Assembly (NCBI GenBank): GCA_013396915.1
Contig: VWZL01000203.1
Coordinates: forward strand, 62,001 to 126,000
DNA length: 64,000 bases
Reading direction: 5' to 3'
Source of the DNA: Stercorarius parasiticus
Taxonomy: Eukaryota; Chordata; Aves; Charadriiformes; Stercorariidae
A program made the translations under genes and the position numbers. The notes below the pieces were generated by a model that had not been told where the DNA came from, made no database searches, and saw only the letters and a program-made list of their open reading frames with translations. Shown here piece after piece: positions 14,001 through 27,833 of this stretch. Each line of letters opens with the position of its first letter. The stretch's first letter is position 1.

Positions 14001-17000
14001 AAGACAATTGTGTCTTTCCAGGAGTTTTTCTAGTGTCTTGTCTTCTACTTGCTCTCTTGTAGAGCGTCATCAGAATCACATAAGACATATTTTAATGCAT
14101 TTGGTTAATGTATTTGAATTATGTTCATCTGTCTCAGATATAAAAATAAAGCCAATGTGAAGTAAATTTCAATAGTTCTGTGCCTAAAACACTTTAAATT
14201 GCTGCTAACCGCTGGTTAAACTGGAGTCATGTACTGGCTGGAGAGATAGGTTGACATATGAAAGTTAGTGTTAGTTAGCTTCTTTCTTCTGACCCATGTT
14301 GATGAAATTTAGATCATGAAAGAGATAGTTGGAAACTTTTCTGCCAAAAGTCTGAATTGTGTGTCTCATCTGGTGGGACTGACTCTTGCTGTAATGGCAT
14401 TTGTGAAGAAAGCAGCTTTGGTTTGTTGCAAGCTATAAACTAGTGAAGTAAAACCAGTTTGATCACCTAGTCCATCTGCAGACAATACAGGTTTTCTCAT
14501 CTACTTTTGGCATGTAATATGGGCTACAGAAAGTGCTTTGAGGGTAAAAGGCAAATAAGTTAATGGAATAGCTTTATATTTACAAAGAGCAAAAGAAAAA
14601 TGCTTATTTCCCTGATGTCTGCCAAATGAGATATCAAGAGGAATTGAAATACATATACTTAAAATCTGAGTATTGCTCTGCAAGAAAATAGCATTCTTTC
14701 CTCTATTTTCATGTCAAACACCATGATATTTTTGCACTTGAGCTAAATTTGGTCCTAGAGGCTTTTAAAGAGTTAGTAAAATAAAAAAATAATAAGAAGG
14801 TTTGTGCTTATGTTAGCTTACCAAAAAAGTGCCAGACATGAGTGTGAGCTTTCTAGGGTTAAAGTGAGGGTAACACTGATTTTAAAAAAAAAAAAAAAAA
14901 ATTTTTTTTTTTCCTTAATCTTCTTCCTTCTGAGAAGTGAGACCTTCATAAATATACCTGGCTTTCAGTAGACTTAAAGAATCTGAGGTGTACCTTACTT
15001 TGGAGCTGCCTTTTTTCAAATATTCTTATAGCACTGCCAGTCTAACTTAACTTTTCTCACTCGGCTTCATAGGCTACAGGTCTTGCCTTAGCCAGAGCGT
15101 AATCATGATTGGTCCAACTCAGAATCCCTCATTATTATTTTTATTTTTTAAAGATTTGTATGAAAGTTCAAAGTATTCAATTTGATCTACAGAAATGCAC
15201 AGAAGAAAATGGGGGATCTGTTTGCACAGAAAAAACTTCATTAAATGAGTGACCGAGTTTGGGATCTTTGTGTTGCAGATGGCAATGGTTTGTGCTGCCA
15301 CCCACCAGGTCTTTGTGTGTCTGCTGGAAACAACTCCCTTATGCTAGATAGTTCTTCATCCTGTCCCTGTCCCCCCACTTTTTTGTTGTTTTCTGGTTTG
15401 ATTCAGAAGATGAGTGATAGTTACACATCTGTCAGTGTGGTACAAGAAGGTTAAAGGAAAGCATCTGTATCTCTGATAGCTTTCTGAGGTGCGGTTTTAA
15501 TCCCTAAGGTAGGATACGTTGCCTGTCTTGTATGATCAGCGATAAGCGTTCCTTACAGATCAGGCGTTCTGTGGCAACCTCTTTAAATTCTTGAAATCAA
15601 ACTCACAGCATTCAAGAATTGTAGAACCAATATTATGAAGCTTCTCTAAGAAGCAGATGTGCATTAAAATGTTAAGCAGCATGCTCCTAGTGTTTTTTAC
15701 TGGGAGAAAGTAAGTGAAATATTAACAGTTTTTATTCTTTGTTAACGTGGTGAGTCATTTGTGATAATGCTTCTCCCTTCCCCCTGTCGTCTTCTTCTGT
15801 GGAGGTATAAACGGTAAATGTGAGCTGCATTTTTGAAATGGTTTTCTGCATCTGCTGTATGGTGTTTAAATTGATGGGGCCTTTTCTTTTAACTCTTATA
15901 ATGAGGTTTCAAAACTGTTTTAGTTTCTGATCAAGGCTTTCAGATATGTTTGTGCTTGAAATGTACTGGGCTATGAGTAGAGTAAATATTTTTTTTTTTC
16001 TTTATGCTTATTACTTTTCCAAAGGAATTGGAAATGAATCTTCACGCTAACCTGGCAATATTGTATAATATTGTGTGATATTGAACTCTTCCATGATTAA
16101 GAACTTAGGGTAAGGTTAAGTTACTAGGTACTGACAGACAGATTGTGAAAGGTGTAGTAGCTAACTGGAAGAGAATCCATAGAGAAACTACGCTCACTTT
16201 GGAAAAATTTTAGCATTTAATTATTCTTTTTGTTTAGTAGCTTGTATCTGGCTCCCCCCTACAGTTGGGGGAGTCACAGCTGTAGTTTCTCTTTTGCCAG
16301 TAGCCAGTGAAGTGAAGATGCACAGCTTCATCTGTAGGGCGGAAGAGATGAGAAAAATGTGTAAAATAAAGAGGAAAAGTTTGAGAATTCATTTGGAATC
16401 TTAGGATTCAGTCTAACCATATTCACAAAAATCTGAGTTGTTCTGTATTTACAGTTTGGCAGTATGTCACGCCACTCCTGTCAAATTTCTTGATAGTCAC
16501 CATAAATCTTCTAGATGATCTTGAGTAAAAACAATAAAAACTGGTGCTAATTTCAATTTCATTTTACAATGACAGTAGGGCTTATGGAATTCTGTTGTGT
16601 AGATTTTGTACTGCTTAGGCTTTGTCATTTCTGTGTGCTGCAGTCAAAAATAGAGCTGTGTACTGTACACATAAAAGTGATGATTCACAGCCTGAGCTCA
16701 ATTGCGACAGTGAGGAGATTGGCAGTGCGCTGTGGAGGCAGAGGCCGCTGGTACCAGGAACGCACAGCGGGAAAAGTCCTTTACGTCTTGAAATTTTGTT
16801 CCATGTCAGTGGCAAAAACTTCTACGCATAATAAAATTCTGACTGTTGCATTTTGAGATGAATTTTTAAAGCTTTTCTTTTTTAATTTTAGTTTTTAAAA
16901 ATCACTGTATTTAACTAACTAATGAATCAAAGCTACATCTGCATTTTTAGTGGAAAACATCCGTATAAGAAATTTTTGTCTAGCTCTTGTCTACTGTGGA

Positions 17001-20000
17001 ACATAATGGGATTATGTTGACTTTTGGGGTCCAGAGGCACAGAGTAATTTCCTTAACATTGGAAGGGGGTGAGAGGACAGGTGCTTCAGCAGAGCTCAGT
17101 CTGTGTAGTCACCTTGCTTACAGACTGTTCTTTCCATTGGCATAGTTCAATGACCATTGATCTTCTCTTAGACTGTGATCCTGAACAAGTAGCATGGAGA
17201 AAGGAAAATACATAGAATGGACTGTATGTAAGAAGAAGAGCTCTTTTTGAAACAATGAGTTCTCTTTCCTCCTCTCATGGTGGAGCTCATGTGGGCTTTT
17301 AAGGGGAGTTTCCTGCATGGTGTCAGAGAGTGAGATGAGTTTTGATCACAAATGTATACTTGGTTTGGAGTACCACCTTACAAAGAACTGCCTCTTTATA
17401 AACAGAGGCAGCATTTTCTCTTTTCCTTTTTAACTTCTGCTGTCATACAGAGAAAAAATTTACAAAAAAAATGTAGGTGCAGGTTAAAGCAAGGCACAAA
17501 ACTCATTGAAGACTCTGTAGTGGACATAGGATTTTTACTCATGAGGTGAAACCTGGAATGTTGTGAGCAACAGTAGTCAGCTAAAGCTCCTGGAGTATAT
17601 AGACATGTGCACATCAGATATTTTTTTCTTGATCAGATGGCCCTATATATAGCATGTATTGGATTCATTAAAGTAAGTTGCTTTAAAATGAAATGTTCCT
17701 TTACTTGCTTTCTGAACAGTAGGTCCTTTAGTAAGTGTTCAGATTTTCTTGCATTCACCAAAGCAAGGAATTGTCAGAGTAGTGGAAGTGCAGGACTCGG
17801 TAGAGGTTGGTTTGGGGAAGGGTGCTCTGCCTGAGGCTGTAAAAGGTTTGTCCTGTTGTCCTGTGAAACCGTGTAGGTTGTAATAGCTGCTGAAAACACT
17901 GAAGGCAGCAAACCGTTGAGACTGTTGCCTTTTATTTTTTTTCCTTCTTCTTAGGGTATAATGTATTTTTTTAATTCTGAGAGCAGCTTCTTTCCAAATA
18001 CTTTCCAAATTGTTTGGCATGGTTTGATGTAATAAATTTCTTTCTGGTTTTCAAGTGATATTAGACTGTTGTGGCTGATTTAGGAGAGATAAGGAAGAGT
18101 GTGCACATGCGTGCACACACAGTTATTTATATTTGTTTCCCTCACAATTACATAGAGCTGTTTCTCAGACCCTCCNCCATAGAAATAAATGACAATTATC
18201 TCAATTTCAGTAGAAAGAGGAAATACTCCTCATTTCAAGTTTCATTCCTTGATTGAAGATACTTTCCTTTCTAGGAGTAAATACTGATACACTTTTTTCT
18301 CATTACCTATCGTTGTGCTTTACAGTAATGAGAATGTTCTATGAGTAAAATAACATTTCATCAGCTTTCTAACTTATTTCTAACAACATATATGAAACGC
18401 TTAACAGAATAACATAATGTGTTTATAGTTCTACTCTTACTGGCATTCTGGATGGACTTTTGCAAGAGTCTAATTCATGCATATTCTGTGCTATGCGTAA
18501 ATACCTATTTTATTTTTTTTCCCCTGACAAAGGCTCATCAAGCATGTATGTATGTCATGTAGCTGTTTAAAAAGGGAGGGAAAAATGTGTTAAGCATGAC
18601 CTGAAATGTGCCCTCTAAGATTTCAACAGTTCTAGGTCGAAAGTATCTCTCTTGCTGCTAGCGAAATACGAATTGATCAGTTACATGGGATGTGACAGTG
18701 AATGAATGGGAGAGTGAGAGGTGAAAACACGAAAGGGAAGGTGACAGCATCATAATACTGTAGACATTTGTAAAAGAATATTAGGTCTATTGATGCACTG
18801 TCCTGTGTCAGGGCCATAGTGGAAGCTATTGACTCTTGCACAGATTCCATTGACCAGATTTTTCTCAATTTAGGAAGCTTCTCAGTAGAAATTTAATTTG
18901 TTAACCTGACACAGACCTCTCCCTTTGCCTCTGTTGAATTGGTGTAAGGAAATTAATTTGTATCAGATGCTTTATTCAGAGTTTTAGTTCAAGTTCTTTG
19001 AAACAAATCTCTGTTTCAGTTGCCTTAGGCAAATAAAATTAAAAATTTCAGCATTAAGTTCTGTTTGGTGCTGTTTCTAGCATGCATTTATTCTGCTTTG
19101 TGTGAGCGTATACCCTAGCTGCTAATAGGTTTTCTCTTCTGGAAGGTAAGATTCAGATGTGGAATGCAGAGAATGTACCTTACAGAATTGTATAGTGAAA
19201 CAGTAAAGAGAAGAAAAAAAAAAATAATTCCTGTTTGCATAAGAACCTCTACATACAATATTAAGTTGGACTTTCATCCTCCTTTATGAAAATCTCCTAT
19301 CTGCAGACATAAATAGGCATAGTTCAAAGCAGTTTTTCTGATATTACAATTAAAACTCTGTATTTTACTTTTTGGTTTTGAGCAGCAAATTAAAAGATAA
19401 ACTTTTACCACTTTTATAGCATTTAAATCTATCTCATAGTACTTAAATTTTCTCATGTACACAATATCCACTTGTTTTTTGCATCCTCCTTTTACTCTCC
19501 TGTGAATTTCTCATTTGAACTATCATTTTTTCCTCAGTTCAAATAAGGCCCTTGTCATTGCTAGACTGATTGAGCAATACAAAAATTTTAACATATGCTA
19601 AACATGCTGTGTTTACATGCTAAAAGATGCTGAGAATTACTAAAACTATACAGTTATAAAGTGTTGTTCCAAAAGTGAAATTTTCATTACCTGAAAGATG
19701 AGAATAGCGGTGGAGAAGATGGCATCAGTCATTGTCACCACAGATGCAATAAATTCCAAAGCAAGACAGTAGCACCAAAGAGTAATTAGTAAAGGAGTTG
19801 AGTCTTGCTCTTAACTCTGCTGAACAAAATGAATGTGTGGTTAATATTAAGTATATTTATAAAGTATTTTCTGTGTGAAGAGAAGAAAACTAATGTTTTT
19901 GCCCACTTTGAAGGCCAGAGATTCTTATACATACATTTGCTTTAATTTATCAGGTGCCATACCCTAGCTTTGAATGTAGAATATGGGATGGAATGCCTTT

Positions 20001-21540
20001 TGACTCAAAGTGTGAAACTGCATATCATTTGCTTTGGTGAAAACCTTCAAATCTTACACTGATACTCCATTTACATTTAGTGCTTGTCAATATTACAAGA
20101 CCAAAATCAAAGTTAGTTTTCAGTGTAATAAAAGTCAAACAAAAAAAAAAACCAAAATAAAACATAAAATTCTGTTTTAACAGGAAAGTGTGTGTAAACA
20201 AAAGGGAAACAAGTTAAAATTCATGAGAGAAATTAAACAATATTACATGATGTCTTTGAGAAAAATACAGAGACATTCTTTAAAATGAACTCTCTGTCAA
20301 TACTAAAGTATTTGGATTTTTTTTTTTTTCTGGTACTGTTGTCTTTTATTATGGAATATTGTAAGACTTACAGATATTCTTGCCTGAAGTGTTTAGAGTG
20401 TGTCTATCTGTATTTAAATATCTACAGAATAATGCTTCTAAGCCATTGGCAGCCCTTCATGTTAATGTTCTACCCAGCAAGAGCACAGATGCTCTCTTAA
20501 TTCTCTGTGGCATTGCGTGATCTCCTAGAGGATATTGTGTTCCAGCATAGCCACTTGTCTCCCTCAGACATAGTGTTTTCATAGTGTCCTGGACTGCTAA
20601 TTGTGTTGACTCAAAGGTGGCATTTTATAATGAATTTACCTCCTTGGTATGGGTTTTTGTTTCATATGTAGTTCTCTTTATTGTAATGTCTGTAATTAAT
20701 TAAGCAATGTGATTAACATCTGTTATGGGTGGTTTGTTTCTTTCCCCAGGGTAAACCCTGTAGGGCTGTTAAATGTATTATTTTATTCTCTGCTCTGTAT
20801 TTCTGTTAGTGAAAGCCAGATCACCAAAGTATACCTTGCCTTTAGAGAAGATAGTGATGATATTTGCAGTAGTTTTAGTTTCTGTAGGAACTCATTGCTC
20901 AGACCTGAACTGACTGTGGGGAAGAGTCTGTGCTATGCAGGTGAGCCTCACCCTCGCTTTAGGCAATTCGTGGTGTTCACTGCATGGTTCTCTTCAGATG
21001 CCTTCTAGTACTATGTTGGCAGATAACTGGGTTTCATGAAGATAAGATCTGAGATCTCACCTGAATTTCCTCTCTGAGAAGCCAGTATAGAGGTATGGAC
21101 AGGTTTCATGTGCTGCTTGCAGTGTGATGATGACTGCTATGTTCAGCGCTAGTTGTGGTTCCCTGAGGGTTTGGGCTGCCAGCATTGCTGTAGAGCATCC
21201 AGGGTGTGACAAAGCTGAATGTAGTTGAGACCAGAGGCCAGATCATCACCATTAGATGGGATGCAGCTTCCCCTAATGCAGCCATTTCTTAGAGAGCATT
21301 TTCACTTGTAAATGTTGGTGTATAGATCATTATTTCCTGTAAGCTGGCAATAAGAGATCTTCCATAATTTTCATGGATGGTGTTGATCTGATGTTCCACA
21401 TGCTGTCCAAATCTTTTGTTTGTTTCTATGCTCAAACAGTAGCATCAGGAATACAGTCTTAGTAATGGCAGACAGCTCTCCCAGCAATTAATGATTAATG
21501 AGAAGGATACTTCATCATTGATCAGACTGCTGCATATTTC
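11071..21540. other. No supportable gene; intronic or intergenic
   Basis: Unique AT-rich sequence with an A-run and (AT)n near 11600, the A/T homopolymer junction at 14884 and an undetermined base at 18176. One splice-bounded open segment at 20750-20940 is discussed under findings. Confidence 0.55.
14884..14912. repeat. A-run abutting T-run (inverted homopolymer)
   Basis: About 18 A are followed directly by 11 T. The sequence can pair with itself and may mark two abutting retroposon tails in opposite orientation. No element bodies are recognisable on either side. Confidence 0.85.
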
Positions 21541-21750
21541 ACAGAGGGGCTGAGGGTGGAAGGGAGCTCTGGAGGTCATCTGATCAAGCAGGGCCACTTA
21601 GAGCTGGTTGCCCAGGACTAGCAAGGAGACTTTGCAACCTGCCTGGGCAACCTGTGCCAGTGCTCAGTCACCGTCACAGCAAAAAAGTCTTTCTTGATGT
21701 TCAGATGGAGCCTCCTGTGTGTCACTTTGTGCCCAGTGCTCATATTTGAA
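21541..21750 (-). mobile_element. CR1 LINE 3'-region fragment, diverged
   Basis: The segment aligns by eye with the CR1 tail: GGAAGGGAGCTCTGGAGGTC, CCTGCCTGGGCAACCTGTGC, GTGCTCAGTCACCGTCACAG, then AAGTCTTTCTTGATGTTCAG. It differs from the 61462 copy at many sites and carries small gaps, so it is an older insertion. Orientation is minus, the same as every other CR1 piece here. Confidence 0.9.
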
Positions 21751-23265
21751 GGAATGTAGTTGTCAGGCAAGGAGCAGGATGAGCACATGGTCTAAATAAG
21801 TATCTTTGCTATTCCAAAATAAGTATTTGTGAAGGAGGAAAAATATAGTTAGATTCTTCATCGTTCAGGTTGCTTCAAGGAATATTTATCGCTTCCTTGG
21901 GCTGTTGTGTTTTGAAGCCATTATGTGGAAAGAACAGTGTTTTCAAACTTCTGTTTGCTTTGACACTGCCATATATCTGAATGTATAATGGTATGCCAGC
22001 CAAATATATGCCTGAATCTTCCTTCTGTGCTGCACAGCAGTATTCCTTTTCACCTAATTTTCTGTGTCTTAGAGCTCAGTCAAGCAAAAGTGTAGTTTCC
22101 AATTGAAGAGTTTGTTGTTTCTTGAGAGTTCAGGTGTTAAAGGCCACATATAGGAAGCACGGGAGAGTTTTTCTTCATACTTCCCAAACTGCAGTCATTT
22201 GAAGTAGGAGTAGTTTTACTTGAGCTTTTAAGAGTAACGAACAGCTTTTCATCATATATACTATTTACAGGGATCTGAATATATTAAATCAAATAATTAG
22301 GCAAGCTGTAATGATGGATTTCAGAAGTCATGTTAATTTACATAACAATTATTGTGATATACATAGTCAATAAGTTGTAGCTTGCCATAAGGCAAGCAAT
22401 TACTTTGGGTAAAATCAGTATTTGATCAAGTTCTCGGTATTTTAATTTTTCTAGGCAGAGGATTAAAAGCAGTGGCCCAGTATTGTGTATTATCACTTCC
22501 AGGAGCTCTTGATGCATGTTCATAAGAAGGGGCAAAAGTTGTTGTGTAAATTGCACACGACAGGTGTAGATAGCAACAGTGTAAAACAGTACTTCAGCCT
22601 TTTTCTCTCCTCCTTACGCTGACCAGGACTTTCAATTCCTGGGTTCACACAACTGTTTTGTAGTACCTCAGTTTGTCACTGTGCTTTTTTTCTAGTACCC
22701 ATTAACTCAATGATGTTTGTCGTAAAGAAACAATAAGGTGGATGACTGACATTCTCTAGCTCACCTACTAAAGATATAACTGTAAAATTTGACACTAGAA
22801 GAACAGCTAATACCATTTTAGTTCTGTATTTGAATGGCTTTGAGCAGGCATGTATCACACCTTAGAGAAAGGTCAAGTTAATCCTCTGCATTGTGGGTAC
22901 TAAGTAATTTATATAGTGTTTCCAGTAGAAAAGCAGTTTAATGGACCTGCAGGTAATGTTTAATAACTGAGAATGTAAGTTAAATTGACCATCTGTTACA
23001 TGTCTCTGCATTTGCTGCAGTGGCATGTGAGATGGTGGAGAAATTTCACACTCATTTTGTTTCAAATTGTTCTAATTGTTTCTTTTTTATGCAAAGCATG
23101 AAAAGGCTCTTGGAATGAAGAGAATGCCCTCTCGAAATTAAATGTAAACCCAGAGGTTTAATCGAACTAATTTCCAAAGTACATTCACTCCTCTTCAGTG
23201 ATATGCCTTGAAGGGACGATACGTAACTTCATAACTGAGTTGAAACAGGACTTCATTGCAAACTG

Positions 23266-23304
23266 TGCCTCTGAGGTGCCTACTGAGTTGCCTGCTGAGT
23301 TGCC
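23266..23304 (+). repeat. Short tandem repeat, about 12-bp unit
   Basis: TGCCTCTGAGG, TGCCTACTGAGT and TGCCTGCTGAGT follow one another, then TGCC. The 12-base period keeps frame, so a chance open frame crosses it. Confidence 0.8.
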
Positions 23305-26300
23305 TTTCTCTCATTTCTTGACTGATTTGCATTGGTTAGCAGATTACAGTTTGGCCTGGATTATTTTACTTTGGATAGTTGCATAATAACTTGCATAGTT
23401 TTTCAAAATCCTGGTAATTTGCCGTTAAATGTGATTTTTGGTCCTGTATTTGAGGTGACAGGGCTAGCTGGAGACTTTCAGGAAGAAATCAACAGGAAAT
23501 GGAATTCAGAAGAATTTTGTCCATATACAGAATATGGTGATGAAGGTGTTAATTTCGGAGACTCTAAATAATTAGGAAGTGGTACTGTCCCTTGATAACT
23601 CCTGTATTTCTCGATGGACGGTGGAAAGGTTGGACCATATGCTAACAGAATAAATAGCACTTCCTCATTACGAGAAGCTGTAGCATCTCAATGTCAGCTA
23701 ATTTGAAGAATGTCCAGAATGAAGTCACACACCTTAAATGAGAGCCCTCTTGAGGAGGTGATTGCTATCTGTAATACAAGAACACTTCTTAAAAATCAAA
23801 GTTACTTTGGGGATCAACATGTTAGTTGAAAAGTGCCCTCAAGCTGAGATGTATTGGAGGGGAAATCAATGTTTTAGTTCCGAAGTATCTTTGGAAGTGT
23901 TATAATCAGAATAGTGTTCATTTCTTGGTGTACCTAGAATTAAATGGAAACCTGTCCGTATATATGTGCGCTGTGAGTACAATTTATCTTATCTAGTGTC
24001 GAGCCTGAGATATTAATGGTTCAAATGCAAGTGAACTATATAGGGGATTGGTATGTACAGGAGCTAGCCTTGGCATAAATGTGAATTAAATTTTCAGTAA
24101 TGTTTCTCTTTTTTTAACTATCTACATGGTTTTAAGTGCTTTGTAACTGAGATAGTAATGTTTTATTAGGAAGTTAGCTCACGTTTTCTGGTTTTTATGT
24201 ATCAAGGACTTAGGAGGGGGAAACACAACAAGAAAACCAAAGCCCATTTTCTTGGTTGAAGTATTAAATAATTTCTATGAACTGTTTTAACCTAGTGTAA
24301 AGTTGGTCAGATGATGAGTGAACTGGATGCGTGATACAGAAAACTGCTCCCAAATCAATTAAATGTCATCAGTGTTTGGTTCAGAAACATTGAAATTGCA
24401 AGAAGGAAATATTTTTAAAGCATATTCCTGGTTTTTGAGTGAGCAAAATAAAGGTACCCTTCATTTAAGGATGGCAGTTACTACATGTGTTTATATAAAC
24501 ATAATTCTATTGCTCTCGCCTCTTCCCTAATGCCCACCACAACAGCCTGTCCACATGATGAGTGACAAAAGTCGTAATCTTTTGCTGCCTTGCTGTGTAG
24601 CTTTAAAAATGCTAAGTTCTGGCTACTGTGCATTACGTGCTGGAAGGTACTTCAAGCGGCGCACGTAGCTGTACCACTAAATAACCACTGATCATGGATG
24701 GTGTGAAGTGGCCTTGTCTGTTTCTAATGGAACGCTGATGTGGTGGTGTCTGTTTTGCAGAGAAGCTGATGATTGTATTAGGCATAATAAAATCACCTCC
24801 TTCCTGAAGGAGGATAGGAAGTGTTTCTGCTGGTTCAAAGCATGTGCCAAATTCTGCGAGTGGGGACATCCATACTACATTTCGTAAGCTGGACCCTGAT
24901 GGTATATTTGTTCAATTACCTATTTTGTCTTCTGACTGAGCAGAATTACAGTACAAAAGGATCTTGAATTTATTGGACTTGAAATATTTAAAGAACAGAA
25001 ATACTTATCAAGAAGCTCAGATGACAGCTGTCAGTCCTTTTATTTTGAATTCTCATTTTGTGGAAAGTGATAGGAACAAATTCTCAAGTGTGTCTGCATT
25101 GTCAATCCCTTAAGGTAAACTGTCTGTTGATTGTTTCACACTTGTTATTGAAAGTCTCCTTTCCTGTGTATTAATGTCATACTAACAGAAATGAATGGGA
25201 AAGTAGCTGCATCTGTGCCTTCCAAAACAATCAACAACCGTCACCGGTATGATAATTCTTACCGTTTATTTGAACATCTTTATATAATGCCATGGGGAAA
25301 ATATTTGCTAATGTCCAGTGTGCAAATGACAGAAGCAGCATCCTATATAATCTCTCTTGCACACACTATTATTTGTTAGTTGTAGGTGATATTTCACAGT
25401 CCTTCTCTGTGGAGTGGAATCCTTTCCAAAACACAGCCATCTATCTGTTGAGAACAATGTTTATCTCCCAGCTCAATGCGACTCAAATACACTGCAATTT
25501 GTAATAACAGATGAAACAATATAACATTTTTAAATCTCTATTTTACATCTGTTGATTTTGCAGCAACCTGTCAAAGCAGGTTTCTGTGCTTTGGGACCTC
25601 TGTTGTGGTCCTGTAAACTCGTAATTCCTTTTAGGAATCCCTAGCTTTCTCATCTGTTACCATGCTTCCTACTACTAATGAGATAAAGGTTTGGATGGTT
25701 AACCAAAGCCTGTAAGCCACACTGCTTTCCTTACTTGAATTTTAAATTCTGTGTTATGCTGGTTGCCAGTACATTTCACCAACTATGAATAATACCAAAT
25801 CCTAAAATTCCTATCGCTGCTAGAGATCACGTGTCCTGTATACTTTCTATCCCAAGGTTTTCTCCCAGAAAACATAGTTTGTAGCTTGAGTGACAGCCAA
25901 CACTAGACTTTGTTCCAGTATGGTAATTAATATGCATATGGTCAAGAGATTATCCTGTTGTTTTCACTACTAGCTGCTAATTCTCTTGCTTCTCATGTGT
26001 CTTCTCGTGGCTTTACCTTGTTTTTGGACAGTGTGGGAGTTTTTTGAGAACAGGAATGACTTTCCAGTTAAGGAGGTGAGATGCTTATCTTGGGCTCTGC
26101 TGTAATCTACACAATGTTACATCTCTTAATTCCCACTACTCTGCCGTAATGGTTTAAAAGTACTTTTTGTTGACTATATCTGTAAGACTTTTCATTGATA
26201 CCTGGGACATATGTTTTGATTCTTTCCATTCTGACTTGCATCATGTAACATTGTCAGGATTGTGTGTTGAGCTTAGATAAAAAAATAGTTGTAGTGACAG

Positions 26301-27819
26301 AAGTGCTGCACCATACCTAGTGAGAACATGCTTGGGTATCCCAGGTTGTTCTTCAGACAATTAAGTGAGGACTGCAGCTGTAGTTTATAACTCATGTGGA
26401 CATGGAAAAAACAGAGGGAAGTCATTCTCACTATTCTGGATATAAGGAAAATAAAAAGCAAATGTTTACTATAGTGCTCCTAAATCTAAAGAAATAAGTT
26501 TTATCCAGATTCAGAATAGTTCAGTAATTGTGACTTTATTTTTAGAACAGTGGGTAGCGCTTTCTAAAACAACCAAAACAATAGGGTACTTCTGAGAAAT
26601 ACAACCCAAGTTATTAGCCTTGTACGCAAAATAGTTCTGAAGTTCCACTTACACAAGTTTGTGTATATTCGTTTTCAATATGATGAACTAGATAGAGGGC
26701 AATTATTAGAGACTTCTGTTGTGGGGTTTGTGGAGAAGCAAATAGGAGTAATGGAAAAATAAGCTGTTTTTCCTGCTTGGCATTCTTTTAGTTAGGCTGT
26801 CTTTCCATTGTAGAGCTGCTTCAGCTAGTATTTGAAGTTGGTTATTAGTGTGCCCAGTCAGCCGTGTATTCAGTACTTTTAAAATAGTCTGAAAGCATGA
26901 TCTACTTAGTTCGACTATTATCAATGTTCCTGTTTTTGAAGACACTTAACTGTCTCTCTTTGCTTTATCATACAGGGATTCAAGATAAATTCTGAAATGT
27001 ATATTTATTCTTAAAGCTTTTTCTACTGTCTTTTGAGAATGTGGAAGTGACAGGAGGAAAAGAAAGTTCTGCATCTTTGGAGCTATCACCTAACCTGAAG
27101 GAAAGAACAGAAAGTCACATAACCTCTCAGAAGCTGTGGAGCTGACTGCTCAGGTTTCTCCTAGTGTTGTCCTTTAAGTTGGGCAGGTGACGGGATACAG
27201 ATTTCTCAGCAGATAGCGAAGTGACACTATGATGTGTTCAATTTTTTTATGCCAAAGATAAAACCATCCCCTAGAGACGTCATGTTATGTTTCAGGTTAC
27301 TACTTTTTCTGTAAGTCACTTTTAGAAGGCCTATTATGTCTACTGATTCAATAACCTGCTCTTATCTAGTATCTTTCCACTCTAATCTTTCTGATTTTGT
27401 TTCAATTTTGGACATCATCTTATATGTCATGTAGAATTAGACAAATGGTGGTATCGAGTGCTTTGTTAGACTTCATGTATTTCATATTTCCCATTCTTAC
27501 CTGCTGAACAGTAACTGTGCCTCAAAGAAGTGCTTAAGCTATCGAGTTGTCCAGTTTGCTATTTAGACTTGTCAGCTTTGGTTTTATTTTGTCAAGTTTG
27601 TCTCTATTTGGACCAATCTTGCACCCCCTCTCAGTACCAGGTTCCAGGCTCAGTGTTGGGAAGTTTCATCTGAAGCTGTACATGATTAAGCTTTCTATGT
27701 TTAAATGATTGAAGTCAAGCTAGCTCAAATTTAACTCAAAATTTAAGTCACACTTTATAGAGTTCCACCGTCAATATGAGATGGTATCGGTAAACTGAAT
27801 TAAAAAGCCTGACTTACTG

Positions 27820-27833
27820 TATCCCTCTGCTGG
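27820..27833 (-). promoter_or_regulatory. CTCF-like core motif, minus strand
   Basis: On the minus strand this reads CCAGCAGAGGGATA, which fits the CTCF core up to the GG and then diverges at the C and R positions. Confidence 0.25.
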
